Shown here in pieces: positions 1-8,895 of a stretch of 64,000 nt of DNA. The notes below the pieces were generated by a model, which saw only the letters and a list, made by a program, of their open reading frames with translations, made no database searches and had not been told where the DNA came from. Both the position numbers and the translations under genes were made by a program. Position 1 is the first letter of the stretch; every line of letters begins with the position of its first letter. Source of the DNA: Acidobacteriaceae bacterium. GTDB taxonomy: Bacteria; Acidobacteriota; Terriglobia; Terriglobales; Acidobacteriaceae. The DNA is taken from assembly GCA_003134855.1 (NCBI GenBank), contig PLCS01000014.1:274541-338540 (forward strand). Direction: 5' to 3'.

Positions 1-492
1 GCAGCGGGGGCGAATCCGCTGGTGCGCAGCCTGAGCGAGAATGGCGGCACATCGCTGGAGCCGGTGGAGGCGCACACACGGGCCACGGCGATTCGCATCG
101 GCAACCCGGCCTCGTGGCGCAAGGCCGCGCGGGCGATTCAGGAGACGGGCGGCTGGTGCCTGGATGTAACCGAAGCGGAGATCGCCATCGCCAAGGCCGA
201 GATCGGCGCCGAGGGACTGGGCTGCGAACCGGCCTCCGCGGTCACGCTGGCGGGATTGAAGAAGCTGCGCGCCGAGGGCAAGATCGCATCGAGCGAGACG
301 GTGGTTCTGGTGCTGACCGGGCACACGCTAAAGGACGCCGACTATACCATCGAATTCCATCGCGGAACGCTGCTGAGCGCGGACGAAAGCGCGGGCCGGG
401 AGGCGGAGATCGCCGGCTTGCAGCGCAACGCGCAGGTTGTGGAGGCTACGCCGGTCGCGGTGCTGGCCGCGCTGAAGGGCAGAGCGGGATGA
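1..492 (+). CDS. thrC: Threonine synthase, C-terminal part (5' end outside window)
   Basis: This is the last 163 codons of a PLP-dependent threonine synthase, which converts O-phosphohomoserine to threonine and phosphate. The frame is open from base 1, so the start lies upstream. The visible part covers the end of the fold-type II catalytic domain, including the run around residues 50-75 (GCEPASAVTLAGLKKL) that closes the active site in threonine synthases, and a final VLVLTGHTLKD segment. The PLP lysine is not in the window. The stop codon overlaps the start of thrB (ATGA), which fixes the thrC-thrB operon. Assignment rests on the fragment plus this neighbour. Confidence 0.88.
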   Translation, partial: AAGANPLVRSLSENGGTSLEPVEAHTRATAIRIGNPASWRKAARAIQETGGWCLDVTEAEIAIAKAEIGAEGLGCEPASAVTLAGLKKLRAEGKIASSETVVLVLTGHTLKDADYTIEFHRGTLLSADESAGREAEIAGLQRNAQVVEATPVAVLAALKGRAG

Positions 493-1439
493 GCGAGGGA
501 TTGCAAGCGAATCCGATCCGGCTGCGTTTGCCGGCCTCCTCGGCCAATCTTGGCTCCGGCTTCGACGCCGCGGCCGTAGCTCTGGACTTCTATCTAGAGA
601 TTGAGGCCGCGCCAGCCAATGAATATTCGATTGAGGCTACGGGCCGCGATTGGGAGCGCTGTTCCCGGCTGGAGAACAATCTCATTCTGGAGATTTATAA
701 GAGACTGCTGGAGACGAACGGGCGGCCGGTGATTCCTCTGGCGATTCGCATGAACAATGAGATTCCGCTGGGGATGGGCTGCGGTTCGTCGGCGGCGGGA
801 CGGCTGGCGGCGATAGCTTTGGCGGTGCATTTTGGCCGGCTGGGATGGAGCTCGGAGCGGATTCTTGAAGAGGCTTCGGCGCTGGAAGGCCATCCGGATA
901 ACACCTCGGCCTGCTGGCTGGGCGGATTTGTGGCCGCTGCTTGCGAGGGCAATTGCGAGGAGAGGCGCATCCACCTGGCTCGCGTCACGCCTCCAGCCGA
1001 GTGGCGGGCCATCGTGGTATTGCCCAGCGAGCCGTTGGCGACCAGCAAGGCGCGCGCCATGCTGCCCGACTGCTACCCGCGCGCCGACGTGGTGGCCAAC
1101 ATACAGTCCGCGGCGCTACTGGGGCTGGCCTTTGCTCAGTCGCGCGGCGACCTGCTGGGCATCGCCATGCAGGACCGCATTCACCAGCCCTATCGCGCGC
1201 CCTTCTGCACCTTGCTGCCGCAGTTGCTGCCGCTGGCCGGAGAACACGGCATTCTGGGAGCGGCTTTGAGCGGCGCCGGACCCTCGGTCCTGGTGATTGT
1301 CGGCAGCGCGGAGAGCGTGCCCGAAGCGTCGGCTGCCATCCGCGCCACTCTGGAAGGGGTTTCGGAGCCGGAGATTAAGGTCTGCCGGTTTGAGCCGGTG
1401 GGAGCAAACCAATCCTATGAGACGGCACACCCGTTCTAA
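489..1439 (+). CDS. thrB: Homoserine kinase
   Basis: A 316-residue GHMP-superfamily kinase that phosphorylates homoserine with ATP, the step before threonine synthase. The GHMP signatures are visible: PASSANLGSGFD near residues 15-26, the ATP-binding P-loop PLGMGCGSSAAG at about 93-104, and the C-terminal glycine-rich LSGAGPSVLV. The ATG at 489 overlaps the thrC stop by four bases, so translation is probably coupled. An open frame continues upstream of this ATG but reads thrC in the wrong phase, which is why the later start was chosen. Length is normal for the family. Confidence 0.93.
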   Translation: MSEGLQANPIRLRLPASSANLGSGFDAAAVALDFYLEIEAAPANEYSIEATGRDWERCSRLENNLILEIYKRLLETNGRPVIPLAIRMNNEIPLGMGCGSSAAGRLAAIALAVHFGRLGWSSERILEEASALEGHPDNTSACWLGGFVAAACEGNCEERRIHLARVTPPAEWRAIVVLPSEPLATSKARAMLPDCYPRADVVANIQSAALLGLAFAQSRGDLLGIAMQDRIHQPYRAPFCTLLPQLLPLAGEHGILGAALSGAGPSVLVIVGSAESVPEASAAIRATLEGVSEPEIKVCRFEPVGANQSYETAHPF

Positions 1440-1856
1440 GCCTTGATCCTGGAGCCACCGTTACGGCTGGTACAGTACTTTTCAGTGAAAACAAATGGGT
1501 AAATGTTACTTTTTTGCGACACAATTCTCGATGTGCATATTACTTTTTTAATTACTCAAGATTGCTTGCTATTCGGCCTGGAAACACCTACATTTTCACC
1601 GTGGGCAGTTCTGGGGGAGGGCTGCTCTAGCGCCCGTGATCCCATTGGGATCCGGGCGCTTTTAATTGCCCGCAATACGATACAGAACTTTTCTTTACAG
1701 CATCTTACAGAGAATTCCTGCCTTGTTTCGGTCTCAGCGGCTCCGTTTTCTGTTGACGATCAGGGAGCGGGTTGCGACTTTCCCTCCTGCTGACGCATCC
1801 CATGAAGGCCCGATAACCGCGTACACTGTATGCAGGCGGTTGCCGCAAGGAGGATC
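1440..1856. other. Intergenic region thrB-trxA with possible small RNA
   Basis: 417 bases without a convincing protein gene. It is visibly AT-richer than the flanks. A weak sigma-70-like promoter (TTGCGA at 1514-1519, TATTAC at 1538-1543) precedes a strong intrinsic terminator at 1629-1663, which would define a transcript of roughly 110 bases. A 96-codon open frame across the area has no ribosome-binding site and no protein-like composition and was not accepted. Confidence 0.45.
1629..1664 (+). terminator. Strong intrinsic terminator
   Basis: An 8-bp stem (AGCGCCCG with CGGGCGCT) continues after a one-base bulge into a 6-bp stem (GATCCC with GGGATC) around a 3-base loop, and is followed by TTTT. 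It lies about 190 bases after thrB, so it may end either a thrB read-through transcript or a separate small RNA. Confidence 0.8.
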
Positions 1857-2189
1857 ATGTCTGGAGAGGGAGTTCTGGAAGTCAATGATGCAACGTTCGA
1901 CCAGGAGGTGCTCAAAAGCGAGTTGCCGGTACTGGTGGATTTCTGGGCCGTATGGTGCGGCCCCTGCAAGGCGATTGCGCCGATCATCGATGCGGTCGCG
2001 GCCAAATACGCCGGCAAGCTGAAGATGGCCAAGGTGAATGTGGACGAGAATGGCGCTACGCCCTCGCGCTTCGGCATTCGCGGTATTCCGGCTTTATTGT
2101 TATTCAAGGGCGGCAAGGTGGCCGATCAGGTCGTGGGCTTTGTTCCTCAGGATGTGATCGAAGAGAAGATCAAGAAGCTGCTGGCGTAA
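1857..2189 (+). CDS. trxA: Thioredoxin
   Basis: A 110-residue cytoplasmic thioredoxin, a general protein disulfide reductase. The active site WCGPC is at residues 33-37 in the context VDFWAVWCGPCK, and the conserved cis-proline lies in RGIPALLLF (about residue 78). The start at 1857 is preceded by AAGGAGG at 1847-1853. An upstream in-frame ATG at 1830 has no such site. No signal peptide is present. A strong hairpin terminator follows immediately. It is a single gene, convergent with deoC. Confidence 0.95.
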   Translation: MSGEGVLEVNDATFDQEVLKSELPVLVDFWAVWCGPCKAIAPIIDAVAAKYAGKLKMAKVNVDENGATPSRFGIRGIPALLLFKGGKVADQVVGFVPQDVIEEKIKKLLA

Positions 2190-2214
2190 TCGAACTCGGC
2201 AGCATTGGACGCAG

Positions 2215-2243
2215 AAGAACCCGGCAAATCTGCCGGGTTCTTT
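2215..2243. terminator. Bidirectional terminator between trxA and deoC
   Basis: A perfect 11-12 bp stem (AGAACCCGGCA with TGCCGGGTTCT), loop AATC, flanked by A residues on one side and TTT on the other. It sits between the convergent stop codons of trxA and deoC and can serve both strands. Confidence 0.85.
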
Positions 2244-2247
2244 ACTT

Positions 2248-2961
2248 TCACTGGCCCTGCTGGGCAATTGGCTCAAGGCCGAGCCGCTTCCGGCAATCCT
2301 CCAGAATGGCTTCGGTGCGTGTAGCGCCCACGCGGCTGACGCCTATCGCGCGAACTTTGAGGAGGGTGTCGAGATCGCGTATGCCACCGGCCGCTTTCAC
2401 CTGCACCCGTGCTGGGGAATGTTTGCGCATCAGCTCCAGATCGGGAAGAGTTGCGCCGCTGGATGCGTACCCGGTTGAGGTCTTCACCCAGTCAACACCA
2501 ATCTCTCCGCAAATCTCGCAGAGGCGAATCTTCGCGGTATCGTCCAGGTAAGCATTCTCAAAGATGATCTTGACCTTTGCCCCGCCGTCGTGGATTGCCT
2601 GCGTCAGTGCCAGCAGTTCTTCCCGAATATATTGCCAGTCTCCGCTGCGGGCCTTGCTGATGTTGATCACCGCATCCAGTTCCCTGCCCCCATCTTTCAA
2701 CGCCTGCCGGGCTTCTGCCAACTTGATGGAGGTTGTGTGCCCGCCATGGGGAAAGCCGATGGTGGTGCTGGGGATGACCGTGGACCCGGTTAGCAGATCG
2801 GCGCACCGGGCCAGGTAGTACGGCAGGATGCAGACGCTCGCCGCGTCATATCGAACCGCCAGCGCACAGCCCGCTTCCAGTTCCGGCACCGTCAGGGTAG
2901 GGTTGAGCAGCGAGTGATCGATCATCTTGGCGATCGATTCGTAATCATATGAACTGGTCAT
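2248..2961 (-). CDS. deoC: Deoxyribose-phosphate aldolase
   Basis: A 237-residue class I aldolase that splits 2-deoxyribose 5-phosphate into glyceraldehyde 3-phosphate and acetaldehyde in deoxynucleoside salvage. The Schiff-base lysine is in WVKTSTG (K160). The second catalytic lysine is in VQVKAAGG (K189) and the acidic partner in ELDAVINI (D96). Length is typical for the short DeoC type. The start lies two bases downstream of the lexA stop, so deoC is the second gene of a lexA-deoC transcript. That pairing would place this salvage enzyme under SOS control, which is an inference from gene order. Confidence 0.95.
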   Translation of the reverse strand: MTSSYDYESIAKMIDHSLLNPTLTVPELEAGCALAVRYDAASVCILPYYLARCADLLTGSTVIPSTTIGFPHGGHTTSIKLAEARQALKDGGRELDAVINISKARSGDWQYIREELLALTQAIHDGGAKVKIIFENAYLDDTAKIRLCEICGEIGVDWVKTSTGYASSGATLPDLELMRKHSPARVQVKAAGGIRDLDTLLKVRAIGVSRVGATRTEAILEDCRKRLGLEPIAQQGQ

Positions 2962-2963
2962 TT

Positions 2964-3569
2964 TTACCTGTACTTGCGCAGCACGCCCAGCACGCGGCCC
3001 TGAATGGCTACCTGCGTGGCGTTGACGATGATGGGGCCCATCTCGATGTTGGAAGGTTGCAGCCGAACCAGCGAGCCTTCGGCATAAAAGCGCTTGAGCG
3101 TGGTCTCGGAGCCGTGCAGCAGAGCCACGACGATCTCGCCCTGGCGCGCCGTGCGGGTGCGCTCCACCAGCACATAATCGCCGCTGATGATGTGTTCGTC
3201 GCGCATCGAGTCGCCGCGCACCTCCAGAGCGAAGACGTCGCGGTTGCCCACCACGTCGTGCAGCGAGATGCTCTCCTCATGCTCCATCGCCTCCACCGGC
3301 ATGCCGGCGGCGATGCGCCCCATCAAAGGCAGACGGTCGCTGGAACGGGTTCGAGTACCCGGCGGCAGCACGTCGATGGAGCGGCTGCGGTTATGAACGC
3401 GGTCCAGCAACCCCTTCTTTTCAAGGTTGGTGATGTGCTTATGCACTGTGGCCAGGCTCTTGAGGCCCATGCCGCGCGCAATCTCCTCAAAGGACGGGGA
3501 GTAGCCGTTGCGCGCCACAAAGGTCTCCAGGAAGTCGAGAATCTCTTTTTGCCTTCGGGTGACAGCCAT
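2964..3569 (-). CDS. lexA: LexA repressor
   Basis: A 201-residue SOS repressor with autoproteolytic activity stimulated by RecA. Residues 1-65 form the winged-helix DNA-binding domain (RQKEILDFLETFVARNGYSP). The cleavage site is Ala88-Gly89 in GRIAAGMP. The catalytic dyad is Ser121 (RGDSM) and Lys159 (TTLKRF). The ATG has no Shine-Dalgarno sequence, and a good -10 hexamer ends only six bases upstream, so the mRNA may be leaderless. It is followed by deoC in the same direction. The recognition-helix region should be compared with direct-repeat binders, because the candidate operator in its promoter is a GAAC/GTTC direct repeat. Confidence 0.95.
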   Translation of the reverse strand: MAVTRRQKEILDFLETFVARNGYSPSFEEIARGMGLKSLATVHKHITNLEKKGLLDRVHNRSRSIDVLPPGTRTRSSDRLPLMGRIAAGMPVEAMEHEESISLHDVVGNRDVFALEVRGDSMRDEHIISGDYVLVERTRTARQGEIVVALLHGSETTLKRFYAEGSLVRLQPSNIEMGPIIVNATQVAIQGRVLGVLRKYR

Positions 3570-3575
3570 GGAGGC

Positions 3576-3603
3576 ATTATAGCGAATAAACGGCGAACCG
3601 CAA
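3576..3603 (-). promoter_or_regulatory. lexA promoter with candidate autoregulatory operator
   Basis: On the minus strand TTGCGG (3598-3603) and TATAAT (3576-3581) are separated by 16 bases. The -10 ends six bases before the lexA ATG, predicting transcription start at or next to the ATG. Inside the spacer, GTTC-N7-ATTC (3584-3598) resembles the GTTC-N7-GTTC direct repeat used by some LexA proteins. A second direct repeat GTTC-N8-GTTC lies upstream at 3627-3642 on the plus strand. Confidence 0.6.
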
Positions 3604-4253
3604 CAGTTTTTTTATCTTTTTGTCTTGTTCGGCAAATTGTTCCCATGAGCGGGTCGGTCCAGGTTCGAGGTTACTCACCCGTTCCGACAAAAGGGCGCCC
3701 AAGTTTCCCGGAATGCCGATCGGGGATGGTGAGCAAATACAAAGTTCGGGTTAATGATGAGCCACCGATAATCAAAGAAAGTGTCTCCGCGCATCGATTT
3801 CTCGTGCGGCGGCTCGCACGCGAGGGAAGATAATTTCGCTCAAAGAATACCTTGAGCAAACGGAATCCAATGCGCAGTCGCAAGCGGAGCCCCCCGGGCA
3901 TAATCCGCGGGAGCCGGCACGGCTGATCCGCTGGCTGTTGTGTTTATGATTGCTAATTCTTTTACATTCAAGTGGTTGCGAAAAGACACGGTTATCGGAC
4001 CCGCCATCGGTGAGTATCCGGCGTTGCCGGAGGATATCTCTTTTGCACTCGCCATTTTGGGAATTCCTCAAGCGCCTGTGCCGATCCTGGAATCGCCTAC
4101 CCTTCTTTCTTCACTTCACCTATTGAGTTCCGTCCCCCGTAGCGTGAAGGTTAAGTGGAACCGTCCGTTAGGGCACGCTAAGCCGGGCGGTTAGAGAACG
4201 TGAAGCAGGCAGGCGTCGCGAGTTGAGGGCGCTGCCGAGCAAGAAGGACTGCC
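3604..4253. other. Intergenic region between lexA and the response regulator gene
   Basis: About 650 bases between divergent genes. Open frames exist on both strands but none has a ribosome-binding site, protein-like composition or recognisable motif. A stem AACCGTCCG / CGGGCGGTT (with one G-T pair) at about 4158-4192 lies 60 bases before the response regulator and could be a leader structure. It has no T-run and is not a terminator. Confidence 0.4.
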
Positions 4254-5021
4254 ATGAGATTACTGATCGCCGAAGATGACCGGGCGCTGGGGTTATTTCT
4301 GAGCCGCGGTTTAGAGGCTGATGGGCACCGAGTCAGCATGGCCTACGATGGGGCCGCAGCGGTGGAGGCATTTCGCCAAGAGTTGCCTGACCTGACCATT
4401 CTCGATCTCAATATGCCAATCAAGGATGGTGAGCAGGTGCTGGAAGAGGTGCGCGCGATGGACTCGGATCTGCCGGTACTGGTTCTGACCGCCCGCCAGG
4501 AGGTGGATACACGTGTCCGCTGCCTGGACCGCGGGGCCGACGACCTGATGATCAAGCCCTTCAGCCTGCATGAACTGCGAGCCCGCTGCCGGGCGCTGTT
4601 GCGGCGCAAGCGCGAGGCGCGCCTGCTGCTGCGCGCCGGCGATCTGGAACTGGACCGGCTGGACCACACCGCCCGCCGCGGCGGCCAGTCGATCCTGCTC
4701 ACCAACAAGGAGTTCGCTCTTCTTGAGCACCTGATGCTCAATCGCGGGCAGTGCGTCTCGCGGGTGGAGTTGCTGGACTCGGTCTGGAATTTGGAGCCGG
4801 CGCAGACCACCAATATTGTCGACGTCTATGTCAACTATCTGCGGCGCAAGCTCAAGGACCCTCCCCCAGGGCAGCTGATCCGCACGGTGCGCGGGCAGGG
4901 CTACATGGTGCCGCCGGAGACCGACTTTGCGCTCGCCGTCTTGCCCGCGCTCTCCGTGCCCGCGATTCTGCCGGGCGTGGTGGTTCCGGCGGTGGCCGCT
5001 CCGGTTTTTGAAGCGCACTAA
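4254..5021 (+). CDS. OmpR/PhoB-family response regulator
   Basis: A 255-residue two-domain response regulator. Residues 1-115 are a complete receiver: acidic pair in LLIAEDD, phosphoacceptor Asp51 (LTILDLNMP), Thr79, Lys101 (IKPF). Residues about 128-222 are a winged helix ending in the family hallmark IRTVRGQGYMV. The C-terminus carries an unusual extra tail of about 30 residues rich in Ala, Val and Pro. No histidine kinase gene is adjacent. The next gene encodes a sigma-54 activator 44 bases downstream, probably on the same transcript. The target is unknown. Confidence 0.9.
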   Translation: MRLLIAEDDRALGLFLSRGLEADGHRVSMAYDGAAAVEAFRQELPDLTILDLNMPIKDGEQVLEEVRAMDSDLPVLVLTARQEVDTRVRCLDRGADDLMIKPFSLHELRARCRALLRRKREARLLLRAGDLELDRLDHTARRGGQSILLTNKEFALLEHLMLNRGQCVSRVELLDSVWNLEPAQTTNIVDVYVNYLRRKLKDPPPGQLIRTVRGQGYMVPPETDFALAVLPALSVPAILPGVVVPAVAAPVFEAH

Positions 5022-5065
5022 TTCCTTGGCTCAATCCAACTCGATCGATGTTCAGGAGAATCTTC

Positions 5066-6415
5066 ATGGCAAGCACAGTTCCCGTTTCCACCCTGCCACT
5101 GGCCAGCCGCATCCGCCCACGCACCGCGCTGGTGGCCAGCGCCGACCGCAGCTTCCGTCAGCGGCTCTCCGAAACTCTTACCGGCCTGCGCTGGCAGGTG
5201 CGGGAGGCCGAAGGCGGCGCTCAGGCCTGGGCGGAGGCTGAGTTGTCCCTGCCCGAGGCGGTTATCGTCGACTCCTGGCTGCCCGATCTCGATCTGGCTG
5301 AATTCCTCATGGACTTCCGCACCAAGTTCCCCGATGTGGATTTGGTGACCGCCAGCGGTTCGATCACACAAGAGAGTCCGCGCGGACCCTACCGCCAGGA
5401 GCTGTTGTATGCGCTCAGGCGCACACAGGACAACGACACGGCAATCTGGAACGCGGCGCCCTCTCTCAACAAAACGACGCTGCCGCTCGATACGATGAAT
5501 GGCCATGCGTGGCCGATTCCTTCCCTTCCGTCCGTGGTCCGTCAGGCTTTTCCGTCGCAGAGTGTCGCCTCCGCCGCCATCCATCCCAGCTTCCCTCATG
5601 CGATGCCCGCCGCCGCGGGACAGCCAGTGCCCGCCATTGAACCGGCCTCCAGCGAGAGGCTGCCGGAACTGATTGGCTACGCCCCCTGCATGCTTGAAGT
5701 CAGCCGCCGCATCCGCCTGGTGGCTCCGCGTTCGACCCCGGTGCTGATCGAAGGGCCGACCGGTTCCGGCAAGGAGCTGGTAGCCGAGGCCCTGCACCGC
5801 CTGTCAACCCGCAGCCATAAATCCTTTGTTGCCATTAACTGCGCGGCGATTCCTGAAGCTCTTCTTGAAGCCGAACTCTTCGGCCATACGCGCGGAGCTT
5901 TCACCGGCGCGGTGCAGGGGCGCGTGGGTAGAATTGAAGCCGCTGACGGAGGCACGCTGTTTCTGGATGAGATAGGCGAGATGCCTTTGGGGCTGCAATC
6001 CAAGCTGCTGCGCTTTGTCGAGTGCGGCGAGCTGCAGCGGGTGGGCGACAACGAAACTGTGCGGGTAGACGTGCGCATCGTGGCCTCCACTCACCAGCCG
6101 CTGGCCAAGCAGACCCAGAGCGGCGCTTTTCGCGCTGACCTCTATTATCGGCTGGCCGTCTTCCTGATCCGCACCCCGTCGCTTGCCGAGCATGTCGAGG
6201 ACCTGATGCTGCTGATCAATCACTTTCTTGCGCAGATGGGCCGCGAAGCGCCGATCAAGCGAGTGGAGCCGGCGGCACTGGCCAAACTGGCCGCCCACGA
6301 CTGGCCGGGCAATGTCCGCGAACTCGAACACGTATTGGAAAGGGGCGCGATTCTGGCGGGCGAAGAGGCCGTGCTGACGACGCGGGAGATCGACTTTGGG
6401 CTGGCGATAAACTGA
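5066..6415 (+). CDS. Sigma-54-dependent activator with degenerate receiver and no HTH
   Basis: A 449-residue bacterial enhancer-binding-type ATPase. Residues 20-120 resemble a receiver, with Asp69 in IVDSWLPD, but the usual acidic pair and the conserved lysine are not evident. A Pro/Ala-rich linker follows. Residues 203-440 form the AAA+ domain: Walker A GPTGSGKE (230-237), the sigma-54 contact loop GAFTGA (277-282), Walker B TLFLDE (297-302) and WPGNVRELE near 415. The protein stops straight after this domain, so the Fis-type DNA-binding domain of NtrC-like activators is missing. The start at 5066 was chosen for its AGGAG site nine bases upstream. Confidence 0.88.
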   Translation: MASTVPVSTLPLASRIRPRTALVASADRSFRQRLSETLTGLRWQVREAEGGAQAWAEAELSLPEAVIVDSWLPDLDLAEFLMDFRTKFPDVDLVTASGSITQESPRGPYRQELLYALRRTQDNDTAIWNAAPSLNKTTLPLDTMNGHAWPIPSLPSVVRQAFPSQSVASAAIHPSFPHAMPAAAGQPVPAIEPASSERLPELIGYAPCMLEVSRRIRLVAPRSTPVLIEGPTGSGKELVAEALHRLSTRSHKSFVAINCAAIPEALLEAELFGHTRGAFTGAVQGRVGRIEAADGGTLFLDEIGEMPLGLQSKLLRFVECGELQRVGDNETVRVDVRIVASTHQPLAKQTQSGAFRADLYYRLAVFLIRTPSLAEHVEDLMLLINHFLAQMGREAPIKRVEPAALAKLAAHDWPGNVRELEHVLERGAILAGEEAVLTTREIDFGLAIN

Positions 6416-6625
6416 GCCGCCCGCGCAAGATGGAGCCGGTAGCATTCCATGGCGAGTAATCGTCGCCTAGCGCGCCTTTGAGGCCTACGCCAAGTCGGTG
6501 ACCTCATCACCCAGGAAACCATCAACATGATCCACGAATCGGAAACGGGACGGCCTTCGGGCCGCCTCGATGCATTGAAGAAACCCCATTACTTCCCTGC
6601 CACGCAGACTTGGGTGGCATAGGGC

Positions 6626-7066
6626 TCAGAAGCCGTGGCCGCCGCCAATCTCGATGAAGATGCCTTTGGCTTCGGCCAGCACGTGGCCTCTTGCGTCGAG
6701 AATCCGGGCTTCGGTCCAGTGCTTGCGGCCCTCGCTGCGGAGCAGGCGGCCCTCCATGCGAATCGGCGCAGCGGAGCGGACCGGGCGGCGATAGTCGATC
6801 TCCATCCGGCCGGTTACGGCCTTCAGCCCCCGCGCGCGCACCGTTTTGCTCATCGCCTCGTCCAGCAGCGTGGCAATGATGCCGCCATGCAGGTAACCCG
6901 GCGGACCCTCGAAGCACTCCGGAATCGTAGGCAGGCAAACCACGGCGCCATCTTCGGCGAGCAGGAACTCCAGTTGCAAGCCAATCGCATTGGCCGGGCC
7001 GCAGCCGAAGCAGCGGTTCTGGGCGATATGCGCCATGGGGGTAAGTTTTTCGGCGGGTTCTGTCAT
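6626..7066 (-). CDS. PaaI-like hotdog-fold thioesterase
   Basis: A 146-residue protein of the PaaI/YbgC-type hotdog superfamily, which hydrolyses acyl-CoA or aryl-CoA thioesters in the cytoplasm. The family motif appears as GYLHGGIIATLLDEAM (about residues 57-72), with the catalytic acidic residue in LLDEAM. An N-terminal CFGCG segment is typical of a subgroup of these proteins. It begins nine bases after the dehydratase gene on the same strand, so the two are probably co-transcribed. The substrate cannot be told from sequence. Confidence 0.82.
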   Translation of the reverse strand: MTEPAEKLTPMAHIAQNRCFGCGPANAIGLQLEFLLAEDGAVVCLPTIPECFEGPPGYLHGGIIATLLDEAMSKTVRARGLKAVTGRMEIDYRRPVRSAAPIRMEGRLLRSEGRKHWTEARILDARGHVLAEAKGIFIEIGGGHGF

Positions 7067-7075
7067 TCTTCTACC

Positions 7076-8041
7076 CTATAGCCTTCCGGCCAGCACATCC
7101 TCGTAGATCTCCCGGTCCACATTTCCGCCGGTAAGGATGATGCCGACGCGTTTGCCTTGCAGAGAATTCTTTTCCTTGAGCGCCCCGGCCAGCGCGGCCG
7201 CTCCGGCGCCCTCGGCCAGATTGTGAGTGTCCTGGTAGTAAGCGCGCATGGCGTGGGCAATCTCGGCTTCTGTGACCTCGACAATCCGGGCAACTTGCTC
7301 CCAAATGACCTCCATGGCCTGGGCGTTGGGCGTGCGGCAGGCCAGCCCATCGGCGAGGGCGGTGCGCGACGGAGCCTCCACTACCCGGCGCTCCTTGAAA
7401 CTGAGCGCGTAAGAAGGAGAAGCGGCGGCCACCACGCCAATAATCTCTGTGGTCAGTCGCAGAGCGTTGCGCGCTGCGGCCATGCCGCAGATGGACGAGC
7501 CGAGGCCGATGGGCACAACCACAGCGTCGAGCGGCGGCGCGGCCTCAAAGAGTTCTAGCGCGTAGGTAGCCGTGCCCATCAGCAAACGCTCATGGAAGGA
7601 GTCGATCATGGCGAAGCCGCGCTCGGCGGCAAGCGTGCGAGCGAACTCCAGCGACTCCTGAAAGTCGTCGCCGTGCTCGATCAGTTCAGCGCCCTGAGCG
7701 ATCATGGCGCGATTCTTCTCCCGGCTATTGCCGAGCGGGACAACAATGACCGCCTTCAGGCCCGCGAGCCGCGCGGCCATGGCCACTCCCTGACCGTGAT
7801 TGCCGCGTGTGGCCGCCGCGACGCCAGCCAGGCCGGGCTGGGTCTCTTTGAGCCACTCGATGTAGACCAGAGCCCCGCGTAGTTTGAACGCGCCTACAGG
7901 CGTGTGGTTTTCGTGCTTGATCCAGGCCTCGGTTCCCAGCCGCTGGTTGAGCAGCGGCCACGTGTACTGCGGCGTCGGCGGCATGGAGCGGTAGACCACG
8001 GTCTGCGCATTGCGAATTTGGGCTAAGGAAGGAAGTTGCAT
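7076..8041 (-). CDS. Threonine/serine dehydratase-like PLP enzyme
   Basis: A 321-residue fold-type II PLP enzyme of the threonine dehydratase / serine racemase family. The PLP lysine is Lys53 in GAFKLRGA. The phosphate-binding glycine loop is GLGSSICG and the C-terminal cofactor contact is LTGGNVD. There is no C-terminal ACT-type regulatory domain, so it resembles catabolic or short dehydratases rather than the feedback-inhibited biosynthetic IlvA. It probably deaminates threonine or serine; 2-oxobutanoate from threonine would feed isoleucine synthesis, which fits the presence of ilvBNC elsewhere in the window. Hydroxyaspartate dehydratase or racemase activity cannot be excluded. Confidence 0.82.
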   Translation of the reverse strand: MQLPSLAQIRNAQTVVYRSMPPTPQYTWPLLNQRLGTEAWIKHENHTPVGAFKLRGALVYIEWLKETQPGLAGVAAATRGNHGQGVAMAARLAGLKAVIVVPLGNSREKNRAMIAQGAELIEHGDDFQESLEFARTLAAERGFAMIDSFHERLLMGTATYALELFEAAPPLDAVVVPIGLGSSICGMAAARNALRLTTEIIGVVAAASPSYALSFKERRVVEAPSRTALADGLACRTPNAQAMEVIWEQVARIVEVTEAEIAHAMRAYYQDTHNLAEGAGAAALAGALKEKNSLQGKRVGIILTGGNVDREIYEDVLAGRL

Positions 8042-8153
8042 GATTCCAGCTTAGCGAAGACGGCTTCAGGCATGGCTTCTTCATGGAATCTTCCGATTTC
8101 TCCGCAGTCTTTCCCCGCCTACGTGCATCGAACCAGATGGAGGGTTCCCCATC

Positions 8154-8888
<735 letters not shown>

Positions 8889-8895
8889 GTCTTCC

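Noticed and set aside
1503..1793. 96-codon frame between thrB and trxA
   Set aside because: No ribosome-binding site, crosses a strong terminator and has no protein-like pattern.
3655..3690. tRNA-like GGTTCGAGG segment
   Set aside because: No acceptor, D or anticodon stems can be drawn around it.
3940..4194. 84-codon frame upstream of the response regulator
   Set aside because: No ribosome-binding site or motif; codon use unlike neighbours.
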